The translations under genes were made by a program, and so were the position numbers. This document shows, one piece after another, positions 25,580-37,549 of a stretch of DNA of 64,000 bases. The notes under the pieces were generated by a model. The model was not told the DNA's origin. It searched no databases and saw only the letters and a list, made by a program, of their open reading frames with translations. This DNA is from Rotaria sordida (Eukaryota; Rotifera; Eurotatoria; Philodinida; Philodinidae): assembly GCA_905250125.1 (NCBI GenBank), contig CAJNOL010000755.1, positions 41,496 through 105,495 of the forward strand, given 5' to 3'. How positions within the stretch are numbered: the stretch's first letter is position 1; the number at the start of each line of letters is the position of its first letter.

Positions 25580-28283
25580 TGTCGTCTGTTCCTGGTCGAC
25601 GCTTGAGGAAAAAGTGATAGATCAATATGAGCGAATATGTAAATGATATATTTCTATGGTTGTGCTTCGGCTTTATTTATACCTCGGTTACTCAGTAACG
25701 ATCGATCTAGAAGAAAAAGATATCTAAAAAATCATCACCATTCGGAGAAACAAGAGCGTAAAGGTTCGGATTTCGGATGGAATAGTTCAAGAACCAGTCA
25801 AGAAATTCAGGCTGTATCGAATATTTAAGTAGTTGTTCAAGCTATTCTTGAAGTATACAGGCAATCATGAAAGCATGCGAGCATCGTTAACATTTTTGTA
25901 GAAGATCTGCTACTTCCTAGTTCTTGGATCATTTACTCCATTGTCTATAGATCTATCTTAGCCAACTGTGAAAGCTTTTCTTTTCGATTATTTGATTATT
26001 TCCACTTCGTTTTATTGATTAACTGAAAGTGACTACATTAAAAATCGAACCCAAGCCCGAACGCTCGGATTCGGTGCATGTCTATAGAGAAGCCATATGA
26101 GGAAATATTATTCAGTACTGTTGATTATTTTTCTGCGTCATTCATTGAGGGACATCATTTTGGCACAAATGTTTTTCGATTGCCAATGATTTTGTTTGTC
26201 TTTAGGATTCGGGTTCAATCAATTTGATTCAGTTGATAAAAGAAATAGGAAGTAAACTAGAACAAGGGATTTTAGGATGGGCCATGATAAGTCTACATAC
26301 AATAAAACAAATGATGCACAAACTGAAGGACTAGAGACATGAGAAAAATATTAACGATGTTTGGAAAATACCTTCACCTTTGTTTTTTACGCTCTGAAAC
26401 ATATTGAAGAATCTATGCGAATCCTTGAAAACGATTCTGAACCTATCGAAGATGTTCTAGAGGGTGCGCTAATTTCCTAGAAAAATATAGAAAGCTCTTA
26501 TATCGGCTTTTCCCTAATACCTTCCACCCAATAACAGATAGATGCCTAAAATTATATCTAGCAAGTAAAGTGTCAGCCTATTTCACCACACTTGGTCTAA
26601 TTTGAACCCTGAAAAGAAGTATCATGAGGAGAGAAAGATTGACACATGTTCCATTTTCTCGAACTCACTAAAATCCGACTCACACTGGAAATCAAATCTG
26701 TGATACACAATTGTCAGATCCTCGAAAACAGAAATAACAAAAACGATCACTCTCATCGTCTGACTTGTCGACGGTAGACTCAGAAACTGTCTGACTGGCC
26801 AAAAAAATATGAAAAAAATCTGATTGGTGCATCAAGAAGTAAAGGAAAAGAGAATCGGTGAAGTTCACAACCACTCGAGCAGGTTCACGTGCATATGACC
26901 AACTTCTACTTTTTTTTGACCTTTGGCCTGCCAACAGGCACACAGACGCTTGATATCAAGTATGTAGAGATGTATGATTATGGGAGTGTCCTCTTTCAAA
27001 TGGTGTAAGAACCACCTCTTTTTTGACATGTAGTGGAAGAGAAATCAGCGGTCTGCGATAATGAATTGCGTCTCGTTATCACGCGCAGTTTTTTTAATAA
27101 TAACAGTCAGCTAATTTCTGGCTCTAATAAGAACATTCTAACAACTTTCAAGCAAAAAGGAGCTTTTCGCGTTATTTGCTTAGAGGAATTTTGATCTAAT
27201 GAGATACAAAACTTGAAGAGAAGATATTCAACATCTTTAAAAAAGTGACCCTAATAATAACACACCTACCAAAACTAGATCCATCACTTTAAATGTAACT
27301 AAAATTAATTTCAATTTTGGTAGTCTGAGAAACCTTGATCGTTTTCATACAAAATTTTCAAAAGTGGCCCACACTGATCTGTTGTGAGCGAAAACTTTGA
27401 AAAATGAAAATTAAGAAATATTATGTCGAATGAGGTTGTAGTGGGTACCTATGATTAATTAGAAGCATCAGGTACTCACTTTACTTCCATTCAATGGAAT
27501 ATTACTTAATTTTAATTTTTCGAAGTTTTAAGTCAGAGTGAGTCAGAGTGGACCACTTTGGAAAGTTTTGACTTATTATAATTGTGAATGCCTTGCACGA
27601 GTGGCTCAGGGTAGGGATTAGAGCTCATCGAGCTCGGGTCCAAAAACATTTAATCAATTGGGTCCGAGTCCGAAAAATCTTCGCCACGATAGGCTTCAGC
27701 AGAGATCATTAAACTTAAAATTTCAAGCTCTGTTGATTGGTAAGAATCCGCAATGGAACGGCGCTCAGAGTGGGTCCGATTCCGTCAGAACGTATTTTAC
27801 CAGTATCCCTATTAAATAAAAAAAAATTCATTTTATTTCGAATTTGTCTTAGACTGTCATGTTGACTTCAACGTCATTGGTAAGGATGCAACTGTGACTG
27901 TAGTCCATCGGCTATTGCATCCCTATTAATTATTTTTTCTTTTAGAGTTGTGCTTATTCATTGAGCGATGATTCTCATCGATCATCAATGATAATCAACG
28001 TAATATATGTGTAGGACGAAATCTGGCATTATCCGATCGAATCTTGTCGAATCCGACAGGTTCCAATGGTAGAAGCCATCGACGCTCGAAGAGTATTAGA
28101 ATACTGTTACCAGTATTCTCAATACGCTGCAGCTTCATTGGCGTCATTGAACTTTCTCATAGTTTCGTTTTTTTCGTCGTAATGACACATCGCACTGTGT
28201 TTGGCAGTTAGGCGTAATTTCGCCGAAGTTTGAGCGAAGTAGAATACATAAGAAGGTTTTCAGGATGTATCGATCAGTGATAC
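25580..28283. other. Intergenic, nothing supported
   Basis: No coding exon recognised. Short frames at 25643-25828 (+) and 26692-26943 (-) lack motifs. A small tandem duplication (AGTCAGAGTG twice) lies at about 27532-27550. Confidence 0.4.
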
Positions 28284-28291
28284 ATCTAACA

Positions 28292-30458
28292 CAGAGGCGG
28301 CGGAACGTTTTGAAATTAGGTGAGGCTCACCTTAAATCGAATTTTTTATGGTGAGATAGTTATTCATGTATAAGAATACGGTTAGTTCAAAGGTTCTCAG
28401 GTGATTAACCATTTAAGACTTCAATTTCAGACTGTCAAAAGAAGAAATGCTTTACTTTCTTCTATTCTCTATAAATTGAATTTCTGAATCTATAGTAGAA
28501 AAGAAGAGTTTAAGTAAAAGTTAAGATTTGTTTTATTGAAATAGTGACAATAGTCAAAGATAGTTTGTTATTTTTCTTATGACACTATAAATGTTAGCAT
28601 GATTTGTTTTAGATCTGTATCGAACAGTATTTTAATTTATATAGATTACTAAGCACTAATTAAACTATAGCAGCTAAAGTGTATTTTTCACTAGAGTTGA
28701 TCTTGAAAATTCTTTCAATGATTAGTATGATTATCAGAATACACAATTCTTGAAAGACGAATGTTTATAACAATAGGCTTTACGACAAGTGATTGTAAAA
28801 AGATGAATAGACAAAAAGACGTCCAAATTGAAACATGAGTCGTTATCCAGGTTAAGCTACTCTCATACACAATTTATTGAAAATACTAAGTTCTTAGCTG
28901 CTTGTTAAACGAGAAAATAGGTTCGTCAAAACTTCAGTCTATTTTTAAAAATAATGTGCAGGTTTGTTTCCTGTTGCCATCACATTCCATTATTGTATGA
29001 CAAGAGCGCATAAATTTCGAAGTGACCTATACTGCTGCGATATAACATTAAAAAAATCTCTTCCTTTCAAGAAAATTTCGTAGCTCTAGAAGAAGAAAAA
29101 GCTTTATAGTATAATAATAATCGAAATCCGCAATAATTATTCGTGTGAGAAGCTACTCACTGTTGGGTAAAATGTTCCTTATACCTTTAAGAATTGTGTA
29201 ACTAATCTCTAATCGATTTGTAAAATTCTCGAAGAATTTATTCCCTATTTAAAATTTCACGCTTTGCAGAAAGTTTTTGATATGTTTTGTTCTTATCTCA
29301 TTCATTTGATGGTTGATTAAGGAGAATAATCTTATCATTTTCTAGCACAAGTAAAGGCTATCATATAAAATGAATACAAAATCCGAGATGTTCATGTTCT
29401 GATCAACTTTGATGAAACTTAATCTGGAAGAACACTAAGAGTATATTGGAGATAAAATTCGAATTCATACCCCCTCACTTCTCAGACCGTGAAACATATT
29501 ATGAAAATTAATATAATAGACAAAAATGATGACCAGTGACAGATTCCGACAAAAATTTTAATAAAATAACCAACTAATGTCTAATTAATCAATGCCTGAT
29601 TAGCTACTAGTAGCGTGTGGTTATTATTCTCTTACTAAATGACTCTCGAATAATTAACGAAGAAAAAGTTAACGAAAATACTGACTGGATGAAACCATTC
29701 CGTCCTGTGCGCACATAGTGACGGACATTCTATAATTCTGTCACGGACGATAACGAACTTAGTTGACATAAGATTGAAGGAGCATATTAACAGCATTTTA
29801 TTAAAACGTGAGCCCGTTTCTTGTTGAAATTCTAGAGAATGGATTAGAAGATATTACAATCTTCTAAATACATGGAATACAAAGGAATTTTCTGTGACTA
29901 AAATGCACAATGAAGCTATGCTTTGCATTCGAATTCCGTGAAAATTGCGTTAGCAGCTCTTCAAACTTTATTTTATGAATATTTTTATTCAGATTATAGA
30001 CTACTGCTAAGATTGCATTTCAATAAATAAAATGAAAGTAATTATATTTTATCAGAAAAATAATGATCGAGTTATTAGACATCAATTATTTAGATTTTAA
30101 ATCATGATATGAAATAATTCTACTAATTATTCATTTATTTTGAAGTTTACTATATGAATGTAATATGCAATGCGTCAATCTAATTCATGACGACACAATT
30201 AACGGATTCGTTATTGTTTCAGATCTTCTGTTCTTTTCATTAGTACACATAAATAAAACTCTCGAATCTATTCAATTTCCAGTTGGAAAAATGATTCGTA
30301 TCACAAATATATTTAAATCTGAAGTTGATCGATTCTGAAATTGATAATTTGACTGATATTCAGTCCGCATGAACTCAAATCAGGTGAGGCTGAGTCTACA
30401 GGAGCTAAAAACAAGTGAGGCTCAAGCCTCACCGAGCCTACAGGCTCCGCCGCCACTG
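28292..30458. mobile_element. hAT-type DNA transposon, 2167 bp, non-autonomous or decayed
   Basis: The left end reads CAGAGGCGGCGGAACG and the right end, reverse complemented, CAGTGGCGGCGGAGCC; 14 of the first 16 positions agree. Exact 8-bp duplications ATCTAACA flank both ends (28284-28291 and 30459-30466). CAG(A/T)GGCGG ends with 8-bp duplications are characteristic of the hAT superfamily. Subterminal TGAGGCT/AGCCTCA motifs occur at both ends. No transposase ORF remains inside, so it was mobilised in trans or has lost its gene. The perfect duplications argue for recent insertion. Confidence 0.88.
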
Positions 30459-30906
30459 ATCTAACATGAATTGGTGTAGCAATGAAACAGAATTATGAAT
30501 TTTAAAGTTTATTAATGCTATTAGAAGATGATCGAACTTTGTTCATACGAAGAGAATATATGAAAAGTTGGTGGTTTGAGGAAGAGTTTGTATAAACAGT
30601 CGTTTAACTCTTCATTTAATGTATAAAGTATTTGAGAGTGGAAAACATCTGACATATTCTGTAACCTTTAGTCCTCAATGTGAATCGGTCTACCTTCAAT
30701 ATAAATACATTTTAAACTTCAAAAGTTTCAAAGCTCTGACTATTTGCAAAGAGATTTGATTTTTATTCAAAAACTACTTGTCTTAATATAGTTCTTAAGA
30801 CTAGCACAAGAATTCTTTTCTTAAAAACTGATGTTGATCATGTACAAAGTCAGATGAATGAAAGTGCTTCTTTTACTGTCGTTATATGCTGCCCAGAATA
30901 CAAAAT

Positions 30907-31759
30907 GTAGTCTGGAACAAAAGTTTAAGCGAAATTGGTTTTTCAAATTTTTTTTAAATTTCTTTTTCATATTAAGAGGTATGAATCTGATTCAAATAGT
31001 GATATAGATAGTACGATAGACCAGCTACATGATATGTTGTAAAACGAGACTCTGCCCATCTATATAGATTTTTCATAATCAAAATAATTTTTTTCTATGC
31101 AAAAATAAGTTTAAGTGCGTTTCAGTATTTCGTATTTTCCTAACGAAAAGATTTGTGCTAGAACAAAAAAAATACATCAATTGATAGAGAATTTCATGCT
31201 CAATCAGTTTATAAAAAAGATTTTTTTTCCAGAGTTGATCTTCATCTCCAAAAACTTCATTTTAATGATAATAGTCAACATTTTTCTCTCGTCAAAAGAA
31301 TGAAAAAAAGACAAGTCAGTTGTGTTTCTCAAAACTTTATTTCCATAAAATGGCTGTGATAATTTAACAATACTCGAACTTCAAATAGAACATTGTGTTC
31401 AGTTTTGAATGCTCTTTCCAATGTTGTATAAAACATTGTGAGAAGTGGGAAGTTGAAGGAGTAATTTCATCTTATTCGTTTTTGCTGACTATTCTGACTA
31501 AAATGAAATTTTGGGGATGAAGATCAACTCTGGAAAAAAAATCCTTTTTTATAAACTGATAGAGCGTGAAATTCTCTATCGATTGACATTTTTTTTGTTC
31601 TAGCGTAAACTTCTTCGTTAGAAAAATACGAAATACTGAAAGGCACTTAAACCTATTTTTGCATAGAAAAAATGATTTCAATTATGAAAATAATATGAAA
31701 AAAAAATTTAAAAAAAATCTAAAAAACCAATTTCTCTTAAACTTTTGTCCCAGACTATA
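30907..31759. repeat. 850-bp foldback element with long arms
   Basis: The outer arms start TAGTCTGG (30907) and end CAGACTA (31758). The inner arms are about 31090-31290 and 31478-31672 and share TTTTCCAGAGTTGATCTTCA and ATAGAGAATTTCA on opposite strands. The left arm has a roughly 100-bp insertion absent from the right arm. The middle 190 bp is unique. No ORF is supported; the frames 31115-31303 and 31472-31681 are arm translations. Likely a non-autonomous foldback/MITE. Confidence 0.75.
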
Positions 31760-32214
31760 AATTACTTTGAAATTTGAATTTTGATGTAATAAGAACAGGA
31801 AGGATTTTAAAAATAGTTATACTGAATTTTCGCTAGATGCAATATACATCGTAAAAAAATATTAACATACTGATTATCTGATGAAACAGTTCTTTTCTTC
31901 AAATGTTGTAAAGTGCCTATAAAATTTCGGTCAATATTTATATAAAATGAAGGAAAGATGCCAAATGGCTTTTTTCCATAATCTACATTGAAAAAGTAAC
32001 ATATGTTCTGTTTCACATATATATATCTTATCTTTATAAATTTTATTAGTTATTAAAGCACACCATCCGGACTTCCAAACACTTAATAGAACAATCCAAA
32101 CTATAACTATATTACAAGAAAGTTTTGTATTCAATTCAGATCAATGTAATAACAAGCTCGAAGGCTCAGGGATTCACGGAATAAAAATATAAGTTTTCAA
32201 TTAGTAAATAATCT

Positions 32215-32280
32215 AAGGGTGTGGATCCGGCGTTGGTGTGAATTTGGTCTAAGATTTAGAGACTACCCACACCCACACTA
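32215..32280. repeat. GTGTGG...CCACAC hairpin module (copy 2)
   Basis: AAGGGTGTGGATCCGG on the left and ACCCACACCCACACTA on the right, about 40 bp apart. Confidence 0.5.
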
Positions 32281-33096
32281 ACTCACGTAAGAAAAATGCT
32301 GATAAATTTGATTAGAATCAATTATTTTGTCGGTGAAAATTGATCCAAATGGTTGTGTTTTTAATTCAATTTAAATCTGAATTTTAAGCTCTAAAGATAA
32401 ATTTCTTTTGATTTCAATCAATTATAAAAAGCAGTTTTAATTGATCAGACTTTATTAATCATTTACGAGTCGGATAAAAAAGACTACACTGAGTTGGGCT
32501 AGGTCGGGCCGGACGGGCTCGAACAGTCTTAGCCCGCGGTACGGATCGGGCCGGACCATAAAAAATAGGCCGTTTTCGAGGTCTAGTACGATGCACTGGC
32601 GGTTCTGTATGGTGCCTATATTTTTTAATGTAGATATTTTAGAGTATACAATCATACTGTTGCCGGTTATGTTGCATAGAAATGCCTCAGAAATTTGCTT
32701 ACATTAAAGTGTCGTAAACGTCATCACATGGGTGTAAACGCTTGCTGATCCAGCGTTGCTTCAACTGTGTATTAACTTTGTATTGTTCTTTTTGTAAGTT
32801 GGAAAAAACACCCACTGCTGATACTCAACAAAGTGTGCCATTCTCCATTTTCTTATCAAATATTTACTATGCAAGTGAAGGCCGCTATTCAAGTATGCTG
32901 AGTGCAAAAAACATCGACTTTACGCGAAACAAAATAAAAGCATGTGCGTCAATCAACTTTTTTCTTTTACTGTGGATGACTCCTGTGACACAAAAGACAT
33001 ACTGTATCACTGTCAAAGAATAAAACAAGAGTTCATAGTGTTTTCGTCGAGCCTTTTCAAATACATAAAATATTCATTGTAGACTTCTTGGCCAAT

Positions 33097-33153
33097 TGGT
33101 GTGGGTGTGGATCTTCTGTTCACTCACACCCACACAGATCCACACCCACATCC
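33097..33153. repeat. GTGTGG...CCACAC hairpin module (copy 3)
   Basis: TGGTGTGGGTGTGGATC on the left; CACTCACACCCACACAG and CCACACCCACATCC on the right, so GATCCACACCC pairs with GGGTGTGGATC. Confidence 0.55.
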
Positions 33154-34104
33154 TACCCAGTTCGAAAGAGCTGGTTGACTATCTCAGCTCATTGCGAGCT
33201 GACCTGAACTGTCACACGCCTAAACCGAGCCATGTCCAATTTATAGGGGTACAGTGGGCAACTTTCACAGAGCAGGCGAACATACAATTTTCCTGCTTGA
33301 AAAACGGATTTTTACTGATCAGAACGAGTTATATATCACATAGAAAATCAACTTTAACAAAATAAAACATTTTTTGCGAAGATCACCTTCAGGAATCCTT
33401 GCACTAATTTTTCTGGAACAGTATTTTTGTCAGAAAATATATCGTGTTTGCATCTCATTCGGCTTATTTTCATGCGCTGGTTCGGAATATCACGTTCTGT
33501 TTACATTACAAAGCTATCCTAATGAGAAAGATAGCGATTTCCAGTTCAAAGTATAGTTTTGGTGGTAATTTTTTAACTCGCTCTATGATCACAGATGTGA
33601 TACGACGTACATAAAAAAAGATAAATTAACACGGCGACATACAGCTGATAGAGACTTGAGCTTAATCAGATGAAGATCCTTTGTAGTGTTCGAAAAATAC
33701 GATATCACCCATTTTTTTTACTTTCCTTCCATAACGGTCAAACACTTTAAAAAAAAACCTTTTTATTATATATGATTGGACGCAGCTTGACGAGCTGATT
33801 TCGAGTATCACCTTGGTTTTGCACCAAAAATGATTTCTCCTTAATAAAAATAAGGATTAAAGGCAAAAACCTCGGTTTTAGAGAGACCCGTAGCACCAGC
33901 TGTGTCTGTCGGTGCGAAGTGGTGCAATGGTCAACGATGTGCAAGATGTGTGAGAACAATCAGTGGAATTTTGAGATCAATCGGGCATGAGTTGAGTTGA
34001 GCATTTAAAAATCCCCGGAAAGGCTAATTTTCAGAACCTTATCAAGCACAGAAATCAATTGTTTTTTCGAGAAACACATACTGATATGCATGCACCAAAA
34101 ACAA

Positions 34105-34345
34105 AAAAGGTTTTATACGAAATTAAAAAAGGGTTTCGTGCATATGACGAAACCCTTTTTAGATTTTGCAGTTTGTAACGAATTCAACACCTTCAAAACA
34201 TTTTGCTGGATGCTTGGTACATCTTCGTGAGGGTTTCGTATAGCACTACGGAATCATCATCAAAATTGATAGTTTCGTAGTATTATACGAAACCAAAAAA
34301 GGGTTTCGAATTCGTTACAAAACTACGAAACCTGTTTTTTTTCCA
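34105..34345. repeat. Cluster of GGGTTTCG / CGAAACCC direct and inverted repeats
   Basis: TTATACGAAA(T/C)(T/C)AAAAAAGGGTTTCG-like sequence occurs at about 34113 and 34293. CGAAACCC occurs at about 34149, and GTAACGAATTC at 34176 is inverted as GAATTCGTTAC at 34308. The whole can fold back on itself. Possibly a small MITE. Confidence 0.5.
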
Positions 34346-34936
34346 GTGTGGTTCAATGCATCCTGGCGAGTTGAATCTGAATATCATCTTGGTTTTGCTT
34401 TAAAATATTTCTATGTTCGTAAAACTGACGATTCTGGGGCGGAAACCTTGTTTTTTTGGAAAACCGCTAGCGCAGTTTTGGTCAGTGGCACAACTCGGCG
34501 CTATGGCCAATGATAAATCGTATATAGAAGAATAATTAATAACCTCCGTACATTGGATAAATGCTCAAAAACGCAAGTTTGAGACGCGTTCCGTTCCTTG
34601 AGGAACCTGAAGCTGACATCCCTAAGGTCAAATCGATTGATCACGTGATCATGTTCATAAAGTATTATGCTTTTTTTGTATAGAACTTCTTCCGAAATGT
34701 GGCTCACCGCTGAGGGAGAGTAGGGCACGTTCACAAAGCCAGTTCCTCCGTTCTGGTCATCACTGTTTGTTGAAAAACTGGGAAAATTTGCAAGTTTTTC
34801 TGGAATTTCTGAAAAATTTCTATATTTTGGAGGGAGGAGGGAGATACCTCCTAAAACGTTGCCAATAAACAGAAAACAACTTCACATTACTCTTCCTGGC
34901 TTTTCGGTTTTACTGTTAATATTTATTAGAGAGGGA

Positions 34937-35361
34937 CTACCGGGACTTATTTTTTCGGGATTTATTCTTTCTAGCGGACTTATTTCTTTATTGAGGATTT
35001 ATTCTGATATATTAATATTGATGCTATCCCAGTATACTCATATCAACACCCACACCCACACTCACACCCACACCCACACTCATACTCACACCGACACCCA
35101 CACCCACGCTCACACCCACACTCACACCCACACCCACGCTCACACCCACGCTCACACCCACACTCACACCCACACCCATACTCACACCCACACCCATACT
35201 CACACCCACACCCATACTCACACCCACACCCACACCCATACTCACACCCACATCCTCATCCACATTCTGTATGTAGCGAGGAACTGTATGGAATTTATCT
35301 CAAAGTGCGTACGGACTTATTAAAAAATCCCAATAAATCCCGAAAAAATAAGTCCCGGTAG
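34937..35361. mobile_element. 425-bp inverted-repeat element enclosing a telomere-like array
   Basis: Perfect 30-bp inverted repeats at 34937-34966 and 35332-35361; the outer end reads CTACCGGGACTTATTTTTTC. Inside each arm a CGGACTTATT motif recurs. The centre is the CCCACA-type array at 35046-35264. No transposase, and no clear target duplication. It looks like a MITE or foldback that acquired or expanded a telomere-like satellite, or a hairpin formed around one. Confidence 0.6.
35046..35264. repeat. Interstitial telomere-like array (CCCACA / CTCACA / CCCATA)n
   Basis: About 36 hexamer units, mostly CCCACA with CTCACA, CCCATA and CCCACG variants; the reverse complement is TGTGGG. TGTGGG is the reported bdelloid (Adineta vaga) telomere repeat. 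Low-complexity reading frames on both strands (Thr-His and Gly-Val repeats) are translation artefacts. Confidence 0.8.
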
Positions 35362-35674
35362 CTGCTGGATAGAATTGGGTAAAGTCTAGATCTGAGTCGA
35401 ATCTAACAGTCTCTCGTATATGTATGGGTGTGGGGCTGCACGAAACTCTCACATCTATATCCACTACTGCTTTCGGTCTGTTTTCTGTGAATCTATTGTT
35501 TGGTAGTTTGATATTCTTACATTTCCAACTTAGTGAGAGAAAACAAGAAAAGATATGCGTGATGATGTTTTTTGACATTCTTTTGCCCTTATCTAAAATA
35601 CCAGAGAACGTTTTGAAAGAAATGTTATCAGCGGAGAGAAATAAGCGCAAAGGGTTTCTTTTCATCTCAATGAG

Positions 35675-37141
35675 ATGAGATACCATTGTTATATATATAT
35701 ATTATGTTTATTGCTTCTTGAGGTAACAATGAGTTTCATGGCTTGCAACATTTCCTGGGTGCACCCCGCTACTGCTACACCGTATGATGCCATTATTGGT
35801 ATACACAGTCTAAAGGATTTGGTGAAAGATGGATGGAGAGTAACAGTGTATAATACTAAACATATGACATCACCCTCAACATCAATGGCTTCGTATAATA
35901 GTAGCTTAACAGTTGGTATGCTTGGCTCCTACAATCGTGGAAAATCGTTTTTGCTTAATCAGCTATGTAAGACTCAATTTCCTAGTGGACGTTTACTACC
36001 GACTGAAGGCATTTCAATCACGGCGTCAAGAGATACTGTTAAAAACTTGATTTTTATAGATACAGCTGGTACAGACACACCAGTGAAGCAAGAAGGACTC
36101 GAAGATAAAAGAGCTACTGAAGCTCTCTTAAGGGAAATAGTTTTGCACTTGTGTTCTTACATTATCATTGTATTAAATCGTCTACATTTAACAGATCAAA
36201 TATATGTACGGGAAGTCTTGGATTATTGTAGCAAGCTACAGATATCGGACAAGCCAGAAATTATTTTTGTGCACAATCTGTTAGATCTTGAAAACGAAGA
36301 CGATGTTACCGAAGTAATTACTACTGAAATCTATGGTATTTTGGGTGCTAAATTAGTAACTATAACACAACGAGTAAATGGGCAAGATAAGGATATCGAT
36401 ACCTATCGGTCGATATATAATGGAACCACGCTGCTTCATTTTGTTATGGCAAAAGAGGGTTCTCCTGCAGGAATAAAATGGAATGATCAATCACTAGAAG
36501 GTATGATCGCCATTTTACAAGCGGATATACGACGCAGACGCGACGTTCATATCTTAGACGAGACCTTAAGTTATGTTAACAGCAAACTACCTCAATTATT
36601 TTCCTGTGAGAATGATTACAAAGCTGATGTACCAAAGCTGCAGATCGTCAAACACGAGACAGAGCCGTATATTGTAGTTTCTGATTTGGAGCATGTTCCA
36701 CTCGTAGAACGCCAGAAACATTCTTCTTCTTTTTTAGTATCTCCTAGGTTAATCTATGACCAACGCGGATTTTTAATGGGCATCTTTTCAGAGCAGATAG
36801 GAAAGTGGGAGCCTCGTTATCGTGTGTATGAAAATAGTGATTGTATAACAATACTTGTCGAATTGGCTGGCTTCGACGATATGGAAGTTGTTATTAATGT
36901 TGATAAAAAGAATATTTTCATCGAAGGCAAACGAGATGGTTTCGCAGAATTGCAATACAAAAAGGTTCCTGATCAATCAGAATTTCCAATGGGCCCATTT
37001 GAATTGAAAATTCCTCTGCAGTGCGACATCGAGAGTAGTCAAGCAAAACTGGAGTGCAAAGCTGGATTATTCACGATTACCTGTCCAAAAACGAAAATGA
37101 CTGTACACCAACTGGGAGCCAAGTCTAATTTAAAGAAGTAG
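35675..37141 (+). CDS. GTPase (dynamin/GBP-like P-loop) fused to an Hsp20/alpha-crystallin domain
   Basis: Intronless ORF of 488 codons; Met19 (35729) is an alternative start that would remove a short hydrophobic leader. The N-terminal G domain has P-loop GSYNRGKS (84-91), a switch-I-like LLPTEGIS (Thr110), DTAG (129-132) for Mg/gamma-phosphate sensing, and IIFVHNLLDLE (197-207) in place of the usual NKxD base motif. A helical middle follows (about 275-340). Residues 385-473 form an Hsp20-like beta-sandwich: CITILVELAGFDD, VVINVDKKNIFIEGKR, FELKIPL and the terminal AKLECKAGLFTITCPK, matching the A-x-x-x-n-G-v-L consensus of small heat-shock proteins. Known roles are GTP-driven assembly for the first part and client binding for the second; coupling of both in one chain is unusual. 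AATAAA follows directly after the stop. Confidence 0.82.
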   Translation: MRYHCYIYILCLLLLEVTMSFMACNISWVHPATATPYDAIIGIHSLKDLVKDGWRVTVYNTKHMTSPSTSMASYNSSLTVGMLGSYNRGKSFLLNQLCKTQFPSGRLLPTEGISITASRDTVKNLIFIDTAGTDTPVKQEGLEDKRATEALLREIVLHLCSYIIIVLNRLHLTDQIYVREVLDYCSKLQISDKPEIIFVHNLLDLENEDDVTEVITTEIYGILGAKLVTITQRVNGQDKDIDTYRSIYNGTTLLHFVMAKEGSPAGIKWNDQSLEGMIAILQADIRRRRDVHILDETLSYVNSKLPQLFSCENDYKADVPKLQIVKHETEPYIVVSDLEHVPLVERQKHSSSFLVSPRLIYDQRGFLMGIFSEQIGKWEPRYRVYENSDCITILVELAGFDDMEVVINVDKKNIFIEGKRDGFAELQYKKVPDQSEFPMGPFELKIPLQCDIESSQAKLECKAGLFTITCPKTKMTVHQLGAKSNLKK

Positions 37142-37186
37142 AATAAATGTATCCCGAAATTCAGACTACGATTAATAAACAATAAA
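37142..37186 (+). promoter_or_regulatory. Polyadenylation signals of the GTPase-Hsp20 gene
   Basis: Three AATAAA hexamers (37142-37147, 37174-37179, 37181-37186) directly follow the stop codon, implying a very short 3'UTR. Confidence 0.6.
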
Positions 37187-37549
37187 ACTTTGCGTCTTAG
37201 TTTATGTTTTCTAGGATGAGTGGAGCCACCATGAAATCTATGCTCTTTTTGAATTAAACTGAACTGGAAAAAGGAAAGCTACTCTGCTTTTTAGAGACGT
37301 GGGACTTGACGGTGTTCACGTATTCTGAACTCATCTACTCTAAATTCAGCTATAGATACATAGCTCTCTTTTTTGGAGGCGGTAGGTTGTTGACTCTTTA
37401 GCGATACTAAATTCATCTATAGATTCAGACCGTATTTTGATGATTTCTCTGTTGATAACATACATTATATCTGCCTTGATTTCTTTTTAAACAGTCGTCT
37501 TATCATTCTATACGAGATAACATATTTTTCGTTAATATTCGCTGGACTG

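Larger units (their letters stand above)
30467..34936. other. Gene-poor stretch rich in foldback and G/T-rich modules
   Basis: Holds the foldback at 30907-31759, modules at 32215-32280 and 33097-33153, and the GGGTTTCG repeats at 34105-34345. A GC-rich patch with GGGCCGG repeats lies at 32495-32580. Frames at 32742-33023 and 33096-33365 are unsupported; the second reads through a module. Confidence 0.45.

Noticed and set aside
32742..33023. 93-codon plus-strand frame
   Set aside because: No motif, no introns of the usual type nearby, sits between two hairpin modules.
34859..35323. 154-codon plus-strand frame with long Thr-His repeats, and the Gly-Val frame on the minus strand
   Set aside because: Both are translations of the CCCACA-type array and its flanking inverted repeats.
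35300..35686. 128-codon minus-strand frame next to the GTPase-Hsp20 gene
   Set aside because: It runs through the right inverted repeat of the telomere-like element and has no recognisable domain.
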